Assembly: GCA_017562135.1 (NCBI GenBank)
Contig: QEYB01001046.1
Coordinates: 2,852,001 to 2,916,000, forward strand
Length of the DNA stretch: 64,000 bases
Source of the DNA: Dipylidium caninum
Taxonomy: Eukaryota > Platyhelminthes > Cestoda > Cyclophyllidea > Dipylidiidae
Direction: 5' to 3'
Positions 1 to 11,900 of this stretch are shown here, piece by piece. The position numbers and the translations under genes were made by a program. The notes below the pieces were generated by a model. It was given only the letters and a program-made list of their open reading frames with translations, was not told the origin of the DNA and did no database searches. Positions within the stretch are counted from its first letter, which is position 1. Each line of letters starts with the position of its first letter.

Positions 1-1627
1 GGACTATTCTGTGTCTCTTGCCGCGTTCCTTTTCCCCACAATTTTAGCCATGGTAGCCTATTGCTCATTTGTCTTGTTGATGTTTTTCCATTTCGAAAGA
101 ACTGTTCGATATTGAAGTGAGGATCGCAGTTGTGACCAGTTGTAGGGTTTAATAGAACGTGTGCCTTCCAGCTCAGTGTTTTTCGCAATGTTTTTTAATG
201 AATCGGTACTGTTTCATAACCAATCATCGCTGTTTTTTACCCAAGACTTTTTGCCTACAATATATGAAGATGATTAATGATTTCCCAAAGAAGGCCACTT
301 TCACAGCCATCAAGTAGTCCCTTTACAGTGTTATTCCCAAGAGGAATTTTGGGGTTTAACTCGCCAAAAATTTAACCCCTATTTCCGTCTCCTTGAAAAC
401 GATGTATTATCAAATAAGGTCAGATTTTCCGACTCAATGCTGCATTGAAAAATGAAATCTATTTGCCTATAATTGTGCTTCTCGGAAGTAGAAACTGTTC
501 TCTGCCCTTTTGCTGTAGTAAAAAATTTGAGACATCGCCACTGTACCTAAGTGCACACAAATGCTTGGGCAGGCTGCATTTATATGGACTTTCCCACCGA
601 TTTTTTCGTTATTATTCTTCTCTATTTTCTTACCGGCTTTTTTATGGCTACCTTGGGGTGCACTGGGTTCCACCACTGTGCTGTTAGTTTCCGCTATGCA
701 GTGTATCACTGTGGAGCTTCTTTTCGCTTAGTGTCAAGGTATAAGGAAATTTTGTGATCCCTTTTTCTCAATCTAGAGGCTATTCTTTGAGGAAGAGAAG
801 TGGCACCGAAAAGTACTTGGAACACACTGGGATGCTCCTCAGCCCTTCTCATTGCAATCGCAAGTTTTTAGTGGGAGAAGACCAAGGAATAAAGTGCTTT
901 AGCTGCCCCACGTTTTGTATTTTCCTCTGAGAAAATTCAGTAATGGCTTTCTCCTAAACCCAGTGTTTCTTGGTACCGAAATAGTTTAGTGTGTATGCAT
1001 AATTCAACTTTTCTTGATTGATTCCTTTAGTTTGGAGTTCCTAAAGAGCCGCACCAAACCCATTTCTGTTTATCACGAAATATCGCGGCGGTTGCCATCT
1101 GCTTTTGTCATGTTTAAAATGCGGGTGGATTTCAGTTTTGCAATACTCCCAAACCGATTGGTAGTTCGTTGGAATCACTACCTGATGCATGTCAGATTCC
1201 TTCGAATCATCCACATTGTTGAGTTTCAGTTGGCTACAAATCTACTTTTATGAATAGACAAATACAATTCCGAGTTTTTAGAGGCGCCAGATTGTCTATA
1301 AGGTGCGCTACCAATCCTTTGCCATATAACACGGGTTTAATCTGTTTATCTATTACTATTTGCGCAATAGTCCTCTTGATTAATTTCCTACTGTTTCACC
1401 ATTTTTACTGGTTTCTGCGATGTCTGTTGTCGGATAAAAGGAATAGATCAAAACGACAGCTCGGTATGAATTAGATAAACAACCTAAGGTAAGATCGAGT
1501 CCTGATATTTACACATGAAATAGTGCGTAGTTTTCTTGTGGGAATTTGCTAAAGTGTGTTTGTAAAAGAACTTGAGGTCGCAGGAAACCTTAATACATTG
1601 TTTTTTTCCGATTTTTGCTTTTCTTAG
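1..1627. other. Left-edge region, probably PWP2 intron; no exon recognised
   Basis: T-rich, low-GC sequence ending in a pyrimidine tract and TTCTTAG acceptor at 1621-1627, just before the first recognisable PWP2 exon. That exon needs one base from the previous exon, so at least one exon lies further left. I searched this stretch for the expected last WD-repeat segment and did not find it. The open frames here look like chance frames. It most likely belongs to a large intron, with the rest of the gene outside the window. Confidence 0.5.
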
Positions 1628-4600
1628 GCGATGCATTTGCTGTGGCAGCCACTGAAGGGGTGTTTGTGTACTCTCTGGAGGAGGCAGGCCTGAGCAGCAG
1701 CCTCCTCGGCGGTGTTTCTAATTGGCTATTCGACGCCGTAGCAGTGGACGAGGAGACGAGACCGTCCAACGCAAAAAAGCAGTTGAGATTGGGCAATCTC
1801 TCGGAGGCTCTGGATATCGCATTACGTCTACGCATCCACAGCCTCATCGAGGAGGTCATTGAGGCTGTGCCTCATAGTCTGAGTGTGTAGCGGTCTTCGG
1901 TTCTCTGGTTCTATCATTTTCGATGTTCTGAAGTACTCAAGAGCTCTCCTTTTATGGACGTATTATTCGTGCTAATGTTATTTAGATTTTTGTGTAGAAG
2001 CGGTTACTATACATTTTACTTCGTAACCTTGGCTTCTATGCATAGAATCATCATGCATAGATTCCGCCATATTTATACACTTAAATAAATTCATTTGGCA
2101 TTGTTCATGATAATTCAGCTCTGACATAAAATCGGTTAACATATTCTTTTCCTGGTGGCTAGTAATCTATCATGATTTGTTATTGCCTCCCATTTTTTTT
2201 CATATGAACAACAGATGTCCTAAGAAAATTGTGTAACCGTGCAATAAAATATTTTATTTAACGACAAGAAAAGATGGAACCGGATTTAAATGGAGTTATG
2301 TGACATTTGATAAGGTTTCACCGTAGCCGTAAAGCAGTGTGGGAAAGAATAAAGATAATATCAAGGCTTGGGGAACAACAAGAACTTTATCCTCTACATT
2401 AAACTCACTTTCTCTATTGAGTTCTAATTTCTGGCCTTTATGAGCACCCTATAGAGAAACGCATCCTGGGTGCATAAGCGCAAAGGAGGAAAGGAAATCT
2501 TTTAGCTTCAGAGTCTACTCCTTTTTATTTGATTTGATCTCATTGTTTCACTCTCTTTAACAATACCTTATGTGTAACATCTTTCTATGCAAAGTCACCT
2601 TAAAGAAAGAGGACATAGGCGACTTTTATTAATGTATTTTAGATTTTCAATTGGTTGTAATAACACCATTTTCCTGCATTCGGACGTAGTTTGAAACAAT
2701 GTCTTCCATTTTTGTAGGACAACTATCTTATCTGATTTATGTGCATTTAATCATGAAAAGGCGTTTAGTTAACCTAAATTTGGAATGATTCAATGTATGG
2801 ATATTTTGTTAATTTTCATAGGAACACAAAAGGAACATGACTTTTATCAATAACACTTGAAATCTTCCTGTCTATTATGCTTATTTGTGTTGGAGCCTGT
2901 TTTAATTTAATGCGAGGGCGGGTCTTCATATTCTTCTCAAACTCTCAGTGTTCACACTTCCGCTCTTCCCAACACTTGTCAATGCTTACTTGTCGCATCA
3001 GTAAAGCAGCACTTTTTGTTCTGCCAAAGAAAGAGGAGTCTGGAGTTAACCCACAAAAACTCTTCGACTACAACACCTAGAGTTGTTACGTTGGGCGACA
3101 TGAAGTTTTTGTTAGTGAATAACTAAGAATAAGGGTTTTGTGCAATTATGGATTGAATTTTTCAAAACCTTGTCGGATTGACCGCTCAATTTAGAAATAT
3201 AAGTGCGGGAACCACTTTTTAGAAAGAGATCCGGTTTTGCACAAAATGTGCATAGGTACAAATGCAATATATTTCTGAACGGCCTGTCGTGTCAAGATTC
3301 GTAACGGAAGACCTTTGTCCCATAGTGCAACTTTATTGACCTTTTTAACCCTTTATGAATCCGTGGTAAATACGTATTCGGTTATTTACTTAGAGGCGTT
3401 TTGTGCCTCGTCGACTCACCTTCATGACGGATACTGTGAGAAATTCTTTACAATTTCAAGTTTTATAGCCAATGAGTAAATTATTTACATCAAATGACTT
3501 GTTTTGAACATCCGGAAATACCTATAGCTTCGTTTCAGGCAAGTAAATAGTATAACTTATTATCGTCTAATCTGTGAATTCTATATCTCATGTGTTCCCG
3601 TTTTAATTGCGCTGTTCTTTCAAAATCCCCTTCAAGATAATGGACCTCTGAACTTGATCTGTTATTTTAAATAATTTCGAAACTACTCCATCTTAAAAGC
3701 GCCCAAACAGCGATTTATGCTATGTTTATGGCGCAATGAAAAGCCCGGTGTCAATTAAAAATATCAGTAACCTTGTACCTATCACTTTTTCCTTACACCA
3801 CCCCTCGGTTTAGTTACTGCGATTCCCAAAAATCACTCCACTTCCACTTATTACTACTCTTTAGTTGTTAGTGGAATTCCTTGTTGATGCGAGCACTAGA
3901 TTACGACGTCTGAAACTGTTTAAATACTGTTCGTTTATGGAATATTTTGCCGTCAACATTTTCAACTGTGCCATAGATCGTAGATTGGAAATAAAAAGTC
4001 ATCTTCCATACTCGCGATGGTTTTGAAAGCATTGGAGATAAAGATGGGCGTCTAAATAGCGAAATTTCCACTGTAAAAGCCGTAATGTTTTAGAATTATT
4101 AGCTTTTAATCTCAAAAAATACTCACATCTCTTTTTTCGCATTCCGAGAAACATTTCTGAATTCTCAGGTGGAGTTTCTCATTATTAAAGGCAACCCTTT
4201 TGTCGATACTTTTGGCGAATCACCTTGCATGAGGTGTTATTTTCTTGGAGTCAAGTATGACATTGACACCATTCCTTGTTCTAGTAACGATACCCTCCTA
4301 GCGGCATTCGAAGGTGTTGAGTATCGTGTTGCCCTAACTACACGTCATTTGCTTGTAATTTTGCACGTGACATTGATGACAAGTTTACTGTTCGCTGCTT
4401 TAGCCTTCGTTAACCTTGTTTCGTGCCTCAAGTTTTCATCGATGAATAAATATTGTGGAAAAATCTGGGATTTTCAACTTTAATTCATTAGATAAGTTAA
4501 CTGTACTTCTATTAAGTAATAAGAAGAACTTCAACCATTTGATAGATGTCTCCAAGTCAATAACGGTTCTTGAGACGAGCATAATTGTCATTCAAAATGG

Positions 4601-5809
4601 AAGTGTTCTTAGTATCTTATTTGAGTAGCTCGAGTTATTACCTCTTGAGAAAGCTAAATGATCTGGCTGATCAGCTTCCACTACCACCTTCGGTCATCTC
4701 CTCATTCATTGGTGGGCAGCCTCGGGGATGTTAACTTGATGTCTTCAAAATTTTAAATCTCTATCCCTCTTTAAATACATGCCCTATTACTTTGTCATTG
4801 ATAGCGTTTGTAAACACTGGCTTCTTCGAGGTCACCTAAAAATAGATTAAGCCGCCCGTTTAAAGATAATTTCCCTCTTTGTTAAATGGTTTTCTGATTA
4901 CCGATTTACTTTTTTGCTGGTCTTGATAATATCGCGTCTTTCATTTCTTACCCAGTCAACTTCATGGTACGTAATATGCCACTGGCACTGGTGCTACGAA
5001 GCCTGGTACCTTTTCTCGCCCGCCAGTTGGAGGACGGTCGGTCCCGCCACATCGCATTTTATACTGCATGGGTGGACAGCGTTTTCATGGTACATACGCG
5101 CAATCTCCGAAATAGCCTTGCCCAGATCGCGAGACCCCGTCACGCCGAAGTCAACCAGCTGCGCCTCCTCGGTTCAGAGGAAGCGGATGTCGAGGCACGT
5201 CTGAAACAGCCTGGCGTGTTACTAGAGCATGGAGAATTTAAAGCCTTTCAGGCGTCTCTGGTAAGACTGCAGACGGCACTGGAAGGCATAAAAGCTTCGC
5301 TTGTAAATCGGTAGGCGGGATAACCTTGATTTAAGAGACCAGTCTTATTTTTGAATGGTCGACGGTTTTACTCGTTCTCTTGTAGTTTGGACGGTCTCGA
5401 TGCCACCTGGTGCTATCTGTCGCAAATCGGAAGATTGAGTCGGGCCAAGAAGGACTTTCCACTCCCGCTGAAAGAAACGGGGGTGGAGAATGACGGAAGC
5501 GATGCGGTAAATGGTGAGGTGCTGTCGTCAATGGATATGGGAGTGGTGGATTTGGACGACTTCGACGAGTCGATGGCGAAAAAGAGGACAAAAGCCCTGA
5601 CCGATGTGGTAACTGGTAAAAAGTTGTCGTCAATGGATATGGGAGTGGTGGATTTGGACGACTTCGACGAGTCGATGGCGAAAAAGAGGACAAAAGCCCT
5701 GACCGATGTGGTAACTGGTAAAAAGTTGTCGTCAATGGATATGGGAGTGGTGGATTTGGACGACTACGACGAGACGATGGCGAGAAAGAGGACAAGCTCT
5801 GCCCGATAA
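1628..5809 (+). CDS. PWP2: PWP2/UTP1, SSU-processome WD-repeat protein, C-terminal part (5' end outside window)
   Basis: Three exons are seen: 1628-1882, 4956-5310 and 5386-5809 (stop). Introns are 3073 and 75 bp, all GT-AG, and both junctions keep frame. They encode about 343 C-terminal residues. The first exon carries the end of the beta-propeller (AVAATEGVFVYSLEE) and the start of the Utp12 domain (ALDIALRLRIHSLIEEVIEA). The second continues it (VLRSLVPFLARQLE, then HIAFYTAWVDSVFM). This order matches the C-terminus of PWP2, where a 'TEGLLIYSLD' strand precedes the Utp12 helices. PWP2 is a UTP-B subcomplex scaffold that binds U3 snoRNP and the 5' external transcribed spacer during nucleolar 18S rRNA processing. 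The tail is unusual: acidic, with a 34-residue tandem repeat. Other Utp12 proteins (TBL3, WDR3, WDR36) fit less well because of this propeller-to-Utp12 junction. The family call is firm; upstream exons are missing. Confidence 0.88.
5525..5804 (+). repeat. 102-bp (34-residue) in-frame tandem repeat in the PWP2 tail
   Basis: Copies start at 5525, 5627 and 5729, spaced exactly 102 bp. The first two copies look identical base for base. The third is a partial copy with FDES changed to YDET and AKK to ARK before the stop. Each unit reads SSMDMGVVDLDDFDES, then MAKKRTKAL and a link of about nine residues. The unit mixes an acidic patch with a lysine/arginine patch. An exact multiple of three keeps the frame open. 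The identity of copies 1 and 2 points to recent duplication or gene conversion. Confidence 0.95.
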
Positions 5810-5904
5810 CACGGGTTGGGAAGATTTGTAGTATAAGAGTAAGAGAGAAGAAAGGAATAGTTGATCGCTTATGTTAGATAATTTTTTGTGGCCATTCATT
5901 GTAC

Positions 5905-5910
5905 AATAAA
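5905..5910 (+). promoter_or_regulatory. Polyadenylation signal AATAAA for PWP2
   Basis: A canonical AATAAA lies about 95 bp after the PWP2 stop codon, a normal distance for a short 3' UTR. No competing signal is visible between the stop and this point. Confidence 0.6.
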
Positions 5911-8900
5911 TGGTAAATCCTTAATATTTTTGGCAGGATTTATGTTTATATAACAATGTAACACTGCGGAGTAGGAGCGTTTTGGTATTCGCCCGAACGG
6001 TGCATTGTTCCACCGAGATCGGTAATTTCATGACCGTCTTATGGGCCTGATAATGCGTGGGGGGCCGATTGGCCTGTGACATTTTGCCTTCCTGTGACAG
6101 TGAGCGTATGCACGCGCCTTAGATATTGTCTTATCGAGAAACACCAAAGCTACTTTCATATATGGTAGGTCTTTTGTGTTTATTCCAATAACTTGGTGCT
6201 GTGTAGGTGCAGACAGGGGCTGGTTAACAAAGAGTTAGTAGGGGAGACGGTATATGTTGCTCTGCAGTTTACGAACCAGGGATACGCGTTAGTGATTTCT
6301 CGGAGGAACGACTCTCCCTTGAGCACTTTGCTCGCAAACTTCTGCTTCTTGCCTCGGGAGGCCTCGCCAACCCTGACTGAACCTTTGAAAATGCGTAATG
6401 CCTTGTTTTGACAATAAAATTGCCTTTACTACTTTTGATTATACCTAGAATGTAATTAGAAGCTGGTCTGAGTATTGGGAACGGAAGGTTTACGTCAAAT
6501 AATCGAGAAAATGACAGGAAAATGGCTCCTAAATTCAATTATTTGCAGGTGCAACTGAGAAAACTCGTAAATGTCGTCTTGCGTGTGAACTATTTTGACC
6601 TCCTTCCACCCTGTCGATCTTATGATACGATAACCCTTCGTATTCTGGCCTTCCTCCCACTCCCTAGAACTAATTTTTGGCCGTTTTTCCACACAGATAG
6701 GTGTGCTGTGGTTACTGAACAAATAACTATTGGACCGTGTTGAGTCGCTGTTTAATTTGACTCTTCTGGTCACTTAGAAGGGACGTAGCTTAAAATACGG
6801 GGAGTCGGCGGTGAAAATCCATTTCAATTCTTTTAGATAAACTATGATAAATTTTGCCATTGAAGAGCACCAATGTTTTATAAAAGTCAGATTGGAGAGC
6901 ATTTTTTTTCTTCAACTATCTTTAGGCGTGGTGGATTGTCAGGATATTTTCAAACTTACCGGTGGTTCATGTGTGCCGCAATCAACTCGTACCGATGCCC
7001 CCTTTCCTGAGCACCCGACTCACTCCAGACTTAGTCCGACTCTTAGTGATCGCAGGATCTGATTACCGGTGGCTGGAGCGAGGCAAGCAGGGAAGGCCGC
7101 CTGTGTCAACTGAAGGAGGGAAAAGTTCGAACTGGGGGAGCCTTCAGCCCCCGCAGCCGGTGGCAGCCACGGGGCGGCGAGTCGGCGGGGCCTCCGGGTC
7201 TCACGCGTGCTGGAAGCAGCCTGACAATGAGGTTGCCGGCGCCGCCCACGAGCGAGGCAGTGTGAATTCAGTGCAGGTGATGTAGCCCTAACAATTCTGC
7301 CCGTGCGTTATTCAGTTTCGGGTGACATCCGGCAAGACATTTTGCACCGCTTCTGTTATGAGAATATGGTCCAGTAAGTGGGGCGACTTTTAATCCGAAA
7401 TATTCGGACGCCAATCGGCAGTTAGTAGATTGGGCGAACGGGTGTTTTGGCAGTCTCTTGGTTGAGTGACGCTTCATGGCATTTTCGACGGCGCTGCTTA
7501 AACTCCCAACTAGGATGGAGCAAGTTATATGATGTGCGAGAGTAAATGGTGGTATGGATACACTGAGGAAGGCGCTGTTTACGGAATTATTAGGACAAAA
7601 TCTTTCTTGAAATGAATTGCTCGAAGGGAAGGAGATGTGTTTCATGTCAGAGATGTCAAGTAGACAAATAGACAGGACAGATCTATGGAATTTGAAACCT
7701 TCAAGGTCACAGGAATGGGTACAAATATGCCTTAAATTTATTTATATCTTGTATGTGTCAATGTCGTCATTCCTCCTGCATTGAATGAAGCGTTGCGAGG
7801 GCGCTCTCTCTCTGTCGCTACGCCTGACCGTTCCTGGTAGGGGAGTCCGTGGAAAAAAACCAGTCATGTGTGCCACTTATCAGCGAGTGGCACTGGTGGC
7901 GAAAATCCCAGAGAGTAGGCGAACGCTGAAGTGGGCGGGTGTAAAAATATTTAAAAAGCGTTAGTATTTTGTTTTCACGTAAAAACGGAATCCGTGTAAA
8001 TGTCTGCCTGTGACTCGCTGCTACGAACTCTCAGCCGTCACTTGAGCCCCATTTGCACGACAACTGGCTGCAAGCAACCACGGCGGCGACGTCGTGGGTG
8101 CAGGTTCCGGTATGCAACACGGGGAGAAGTGCGTGAAAGTCCTTCACTTCTTGGGGGGTCCAGGATTTTGTGGTGCCTGTGAGTGTGCCGTGTCACCTCA
8201 CCCAATTTTTCCGCATTTTCGGGAGACAGGGGCGTTCTAAGACAGTGATAGTGAGTGAGTTGGTATAGTGGGCGAATAAAGTATACCATTGCCTCTGTTT
8301 TAAGATTTATGCCAAATTTCCATTATAAAGTAATTCTTAACTAAATACGCCTAGTGTGAATTTCCTTCTGTGCTAATTCCACCGTTTCATAGGGTAATTT
8401 AACCCTTTCCCCTCGGTAAAAATGGACAGTCGCCCATGTTAACAATTTGCCCTACCTCAAGGTTATTTTAGACATCGCAGCCTTAAAGCTTGAGGACTTT
8501 TTTGAGTGTTCTGTCTTATGCACGAGAGATGGAGAAAAAAGGGTAGAATTGAAATGAAATGAAGCAAAACCAAAAGTGCCCGTTCTCCCACCGTTAAGAC
8601 GAGATTTGACGCGGCACCTCTCCCATTCGACCGATTCTGTCAGGGATGCAGCTCTCCATGAGGGGTGGCCTGGGTGAATGCTCTGAGTCGGAAGTTCCCT
8701 TCTGGCGTCTCTCTAACGGTGCGCGAAGTGTCCGCCGGGCTTCTCGGCTGCCCAAATCGGTGGCCGAGTCAAGGACGGTTTGCTTCTACCGAAAGTATGC
8801 CAAACTAACGAAATGGTATTCCCCGTTAGATAGATGCAGTACGTTCGGTAGTCACATCCCCGCTCTCGTCCTCTTCCAACTTCCTCAATGCAGCATTTAA

Positions 8901-11900
8901 GTGCCACCACACGAACAACAAGTGGTGGATGTGGGAAGCAGCGAATTTGACTTCAACCTAACGCAAAACATTCGACGCGCCCTAAAGCGCCGATGGTCAC
9001 AAGGTAAATGGGGAGAGTGCAACGCTAATTGCAGTTCAGGTTATGTAAACATTTATGGAAGGACCTCTTGCACTGCTTCACAGTCACCGAATTGATTACG
9101 GCCGGTCGACTTAATTGTAGTCATTAATTTATTCCTCACAGCCATTGCTATGGTCATGTGAAGTCGAGTGGGATGTCGTAAAAGTGGGGTACCGAGTGAA
9201 TACGGAGGAGAATAGTCCTGGTCTGCGAATGCGCCGAAGTGGCATTTAACCTCTCTCGCTGGGACCCGTCTAACTTAACTTTTGGACTGTGACAGTGTGC
9301 ATTCCAGAAGTTGCGTAAATAGGCGGCCAGTCGGCGTCGTAGCTAAGCTCCTTACGCGATGCACACGGAGGAAACGGTCTTGGCATAACAAATAGGCCGT
9401 CGGCTTGAACGAGGCGCCTTTTGAGCCAGTGGGGAAAGACGGACAATCGCCCTTACTAGGAGCATGAGAGCAAGACCCTTGCATTCACTGTGGCTTGCCT
9501 TCCTCGTCTCACGCATTAACGGGTGGAGAGCAATACACCAGTCTAAACAGGAAATGGAGTATAAGTCTGTTTAAATGGCGTTGCACTATCGTCCTCAATT
9601 CCCGCAAAAGGATAAGGCAGTTCAACTGCCGCAAGGTGATTTGCGTCTTTGGTGTTGTCAGGGTGCGACAGTCCCTTCCTCCCAGACGCGTTGTCTTCGA
9701 CAGAAGTTGTCAACCGAAACGGGGCAGCATGCTGGCAAGTGGTACCCAGGGCTTACGAAATGGTGTCCATTCCTCCGCACAAAAGTCGTGGCGATTGCGC
9801 TCTCGGGTGACAACTTCTCTGGCCCGGAGACAAAATTCAGCGCGATCTTAGCCACTACTTTCTAGGCCGCTTCAGATGCCGGGCGGGAAAACGGATCACG
9901 GAAGGTGGTGAAGTTAACAATTAAATGCACGGAAGGGGTAGAAGGCGAAACGGTATTTATTTCGGAGACTCATTTTTCTGGCGAGCTCTTCAGCCATAGC
10001 ATTCTATGCCAGATAAGCATAAAGAAAAGTCTCCTGTCCTTCCGTGTACCGGTGCTAAGACCACTCTGAGCCCGACGGGCCCTGTTGTGCGCTAAAAACA
10101 CTAACCCTAGGGTCTGTACAACAAACCCCGATTTCGTATTGGGGAAGGAAAGGAAGAAGAGGTTCGTACAAATCAAGCCTAACAGTTGAATTCTCGAGAT
10201 CATGGGTCTCAGAGCGACAGTGTAGCTTGGCCGTCAGAGTAGCTGGCTTCGCAGAAGTGGGCGGAAAACTAGGATTCCCGACCCCATCGAGACGTTAAAT
10301 CTAATTGGTTCATCATACGTTTACCTTCGTGTGCTGGACTCGAGTGTCATCTTTGGCTTACAGTCACAAGAAACATCAAAAGCGAAAACGCGACCCGAGA
10401 TGGCATCACTTAACGTAGTGGCTAGTCAAGTACAATAGTTTACGTCTACAAGCCATTTGCGGCTATAAATTCAAATGACGAAACAAATTGTCGCACCGCT
10501 GTGCAAGACACATGGCGTATGGCAAAACGCAATGCGTCTGGACGTTGGAGGACGCGGAGATTATGCATGGGATAAGCCTATCTCCTTCATTTGGACCGGT
10601 TTCACAAATAGGTTTGGCTTGAACGCTCTCCTCTCCTCCCTTCTTCCAGAGGCCCAAGCGGGTTACAAAAAAGGCCAGTTTGGCTGCCCTAAATTCGTCC
10701 TCTTGGATTAAATTACCACCCCTAAGTTTTGGACAAAAGTAGGATTTCGTTTATCATTGTGTTCAATCTAGTAGAGTTTACGATAGCGAGTAACAGTCGG
10801 CGCTTAAAAGGAGCCTGGTTTGTGTCGGGGGCAGCTTGTTCAACTTCAGGAGTGACCACTTTCTTCCCCCCCGTAGCACCTCTCGCCGCAGGAAAGTGAG
10901 CACCATGGATCCACCTTTCGGCCAGGCGGCTGGGGTGGCGGACGCCCTTCAACGCTGCGGGCCAATATGAGCAAGGGAGATAGAAGGTGAGAGATGAAGC
11001 CGGTGACGCGAGGATGGCCAAGAAGTGCAGAAGAGTCGTTCAGCTCAAGCGCTGTGCACAACCTAAGGGTGGTGTGTTGACACCTTAAAGCAGTATTGCG
11101 AGAGTCCCTTTTATGGCATCTTTGCATATTTGCAAGGAACTGCTCCATTTTTATGCTTTTTTGTTGTTTGTAGTGGTTACAGCTTTCACTCATCTTGCGG
11201 CCCCAGGGGGGCTGTCTAATCATGGGTTTGTCTCCTCAACAAGTGGGGACTGTATACCTCTCCAACCGACGCACCATTTATGGTCCTGTCGGCGTCGGAG
11301 CGGAAAATGCCATCTCCACACCCTCCTAACGCATGTGGCAAACCTCTCCGCAGAAGTCTTGCCCCCAAGGGCGGAAGTGCAGTCGTCGCCTCGTCTGTTG
11401 CCACTGGCAGGTGCGCAGCATCCTCTGGGGTAATGGCGTATCTGGCCCAGGCGCCTCCAAGATTAACTATTTACGGCATTCCCATCCCTCTGGCTTGACT
11501 GCTGGAGGCGCATGTCAATTAGTGCGACTAATAGTTTGTTTGGAGACAAATCGCAATAATTATAACCATAGTACCGGGGTCCTTGTTAATGCTTGAGAAA
11601 GAACTCCTTTAAAAAAGAGTTTCATGGCTTTTAAGCGAAATCACCTGCAAATTGTGGATCTCTCGGGGCTGGTTGTGCGGCCGTATATAACTCGGTCGAT
11701 CTCGCTCCCAAGACAGCGCAGTGTCTTGGACGGAGGTGAAGGACAGGCTCTAGGGGGTATGTTTATAATCTGATGGAGTGGATTTTGCCTCGCAGGCGAT
11801 ATATGTTTAAATCTTGGTCGGCTATGGAAAGTGGGAAATAAGTGATGTTGACACTTCGTTAATTCTCTCCCCGCTCCCTTTTGCACTTTTCCCTCGTGAG

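Noticed and set aside
4169..4483. 104-codon + strand frame inside the long PWP2 intron
   Set aside because: The flanking PWP2 exons join in phase without it and restore the Utp12 domain; no PWP2-like residues are present.
5331..5795. 154-codon proline/serine-rich open frame on the minus strand
   Set aside because: It is the antisense shadow of the PWP2 tandem repeat; its internal repetition follows the 102-bp unit.
8901..9095. Cys/Trp-containing frame (GKWGECNANCSSGY) resembling a thrombospondin repeat
   Set aside because: Only a short run resembles the motif; cysteine spacing does not fit and no neighbouring exon supports it.
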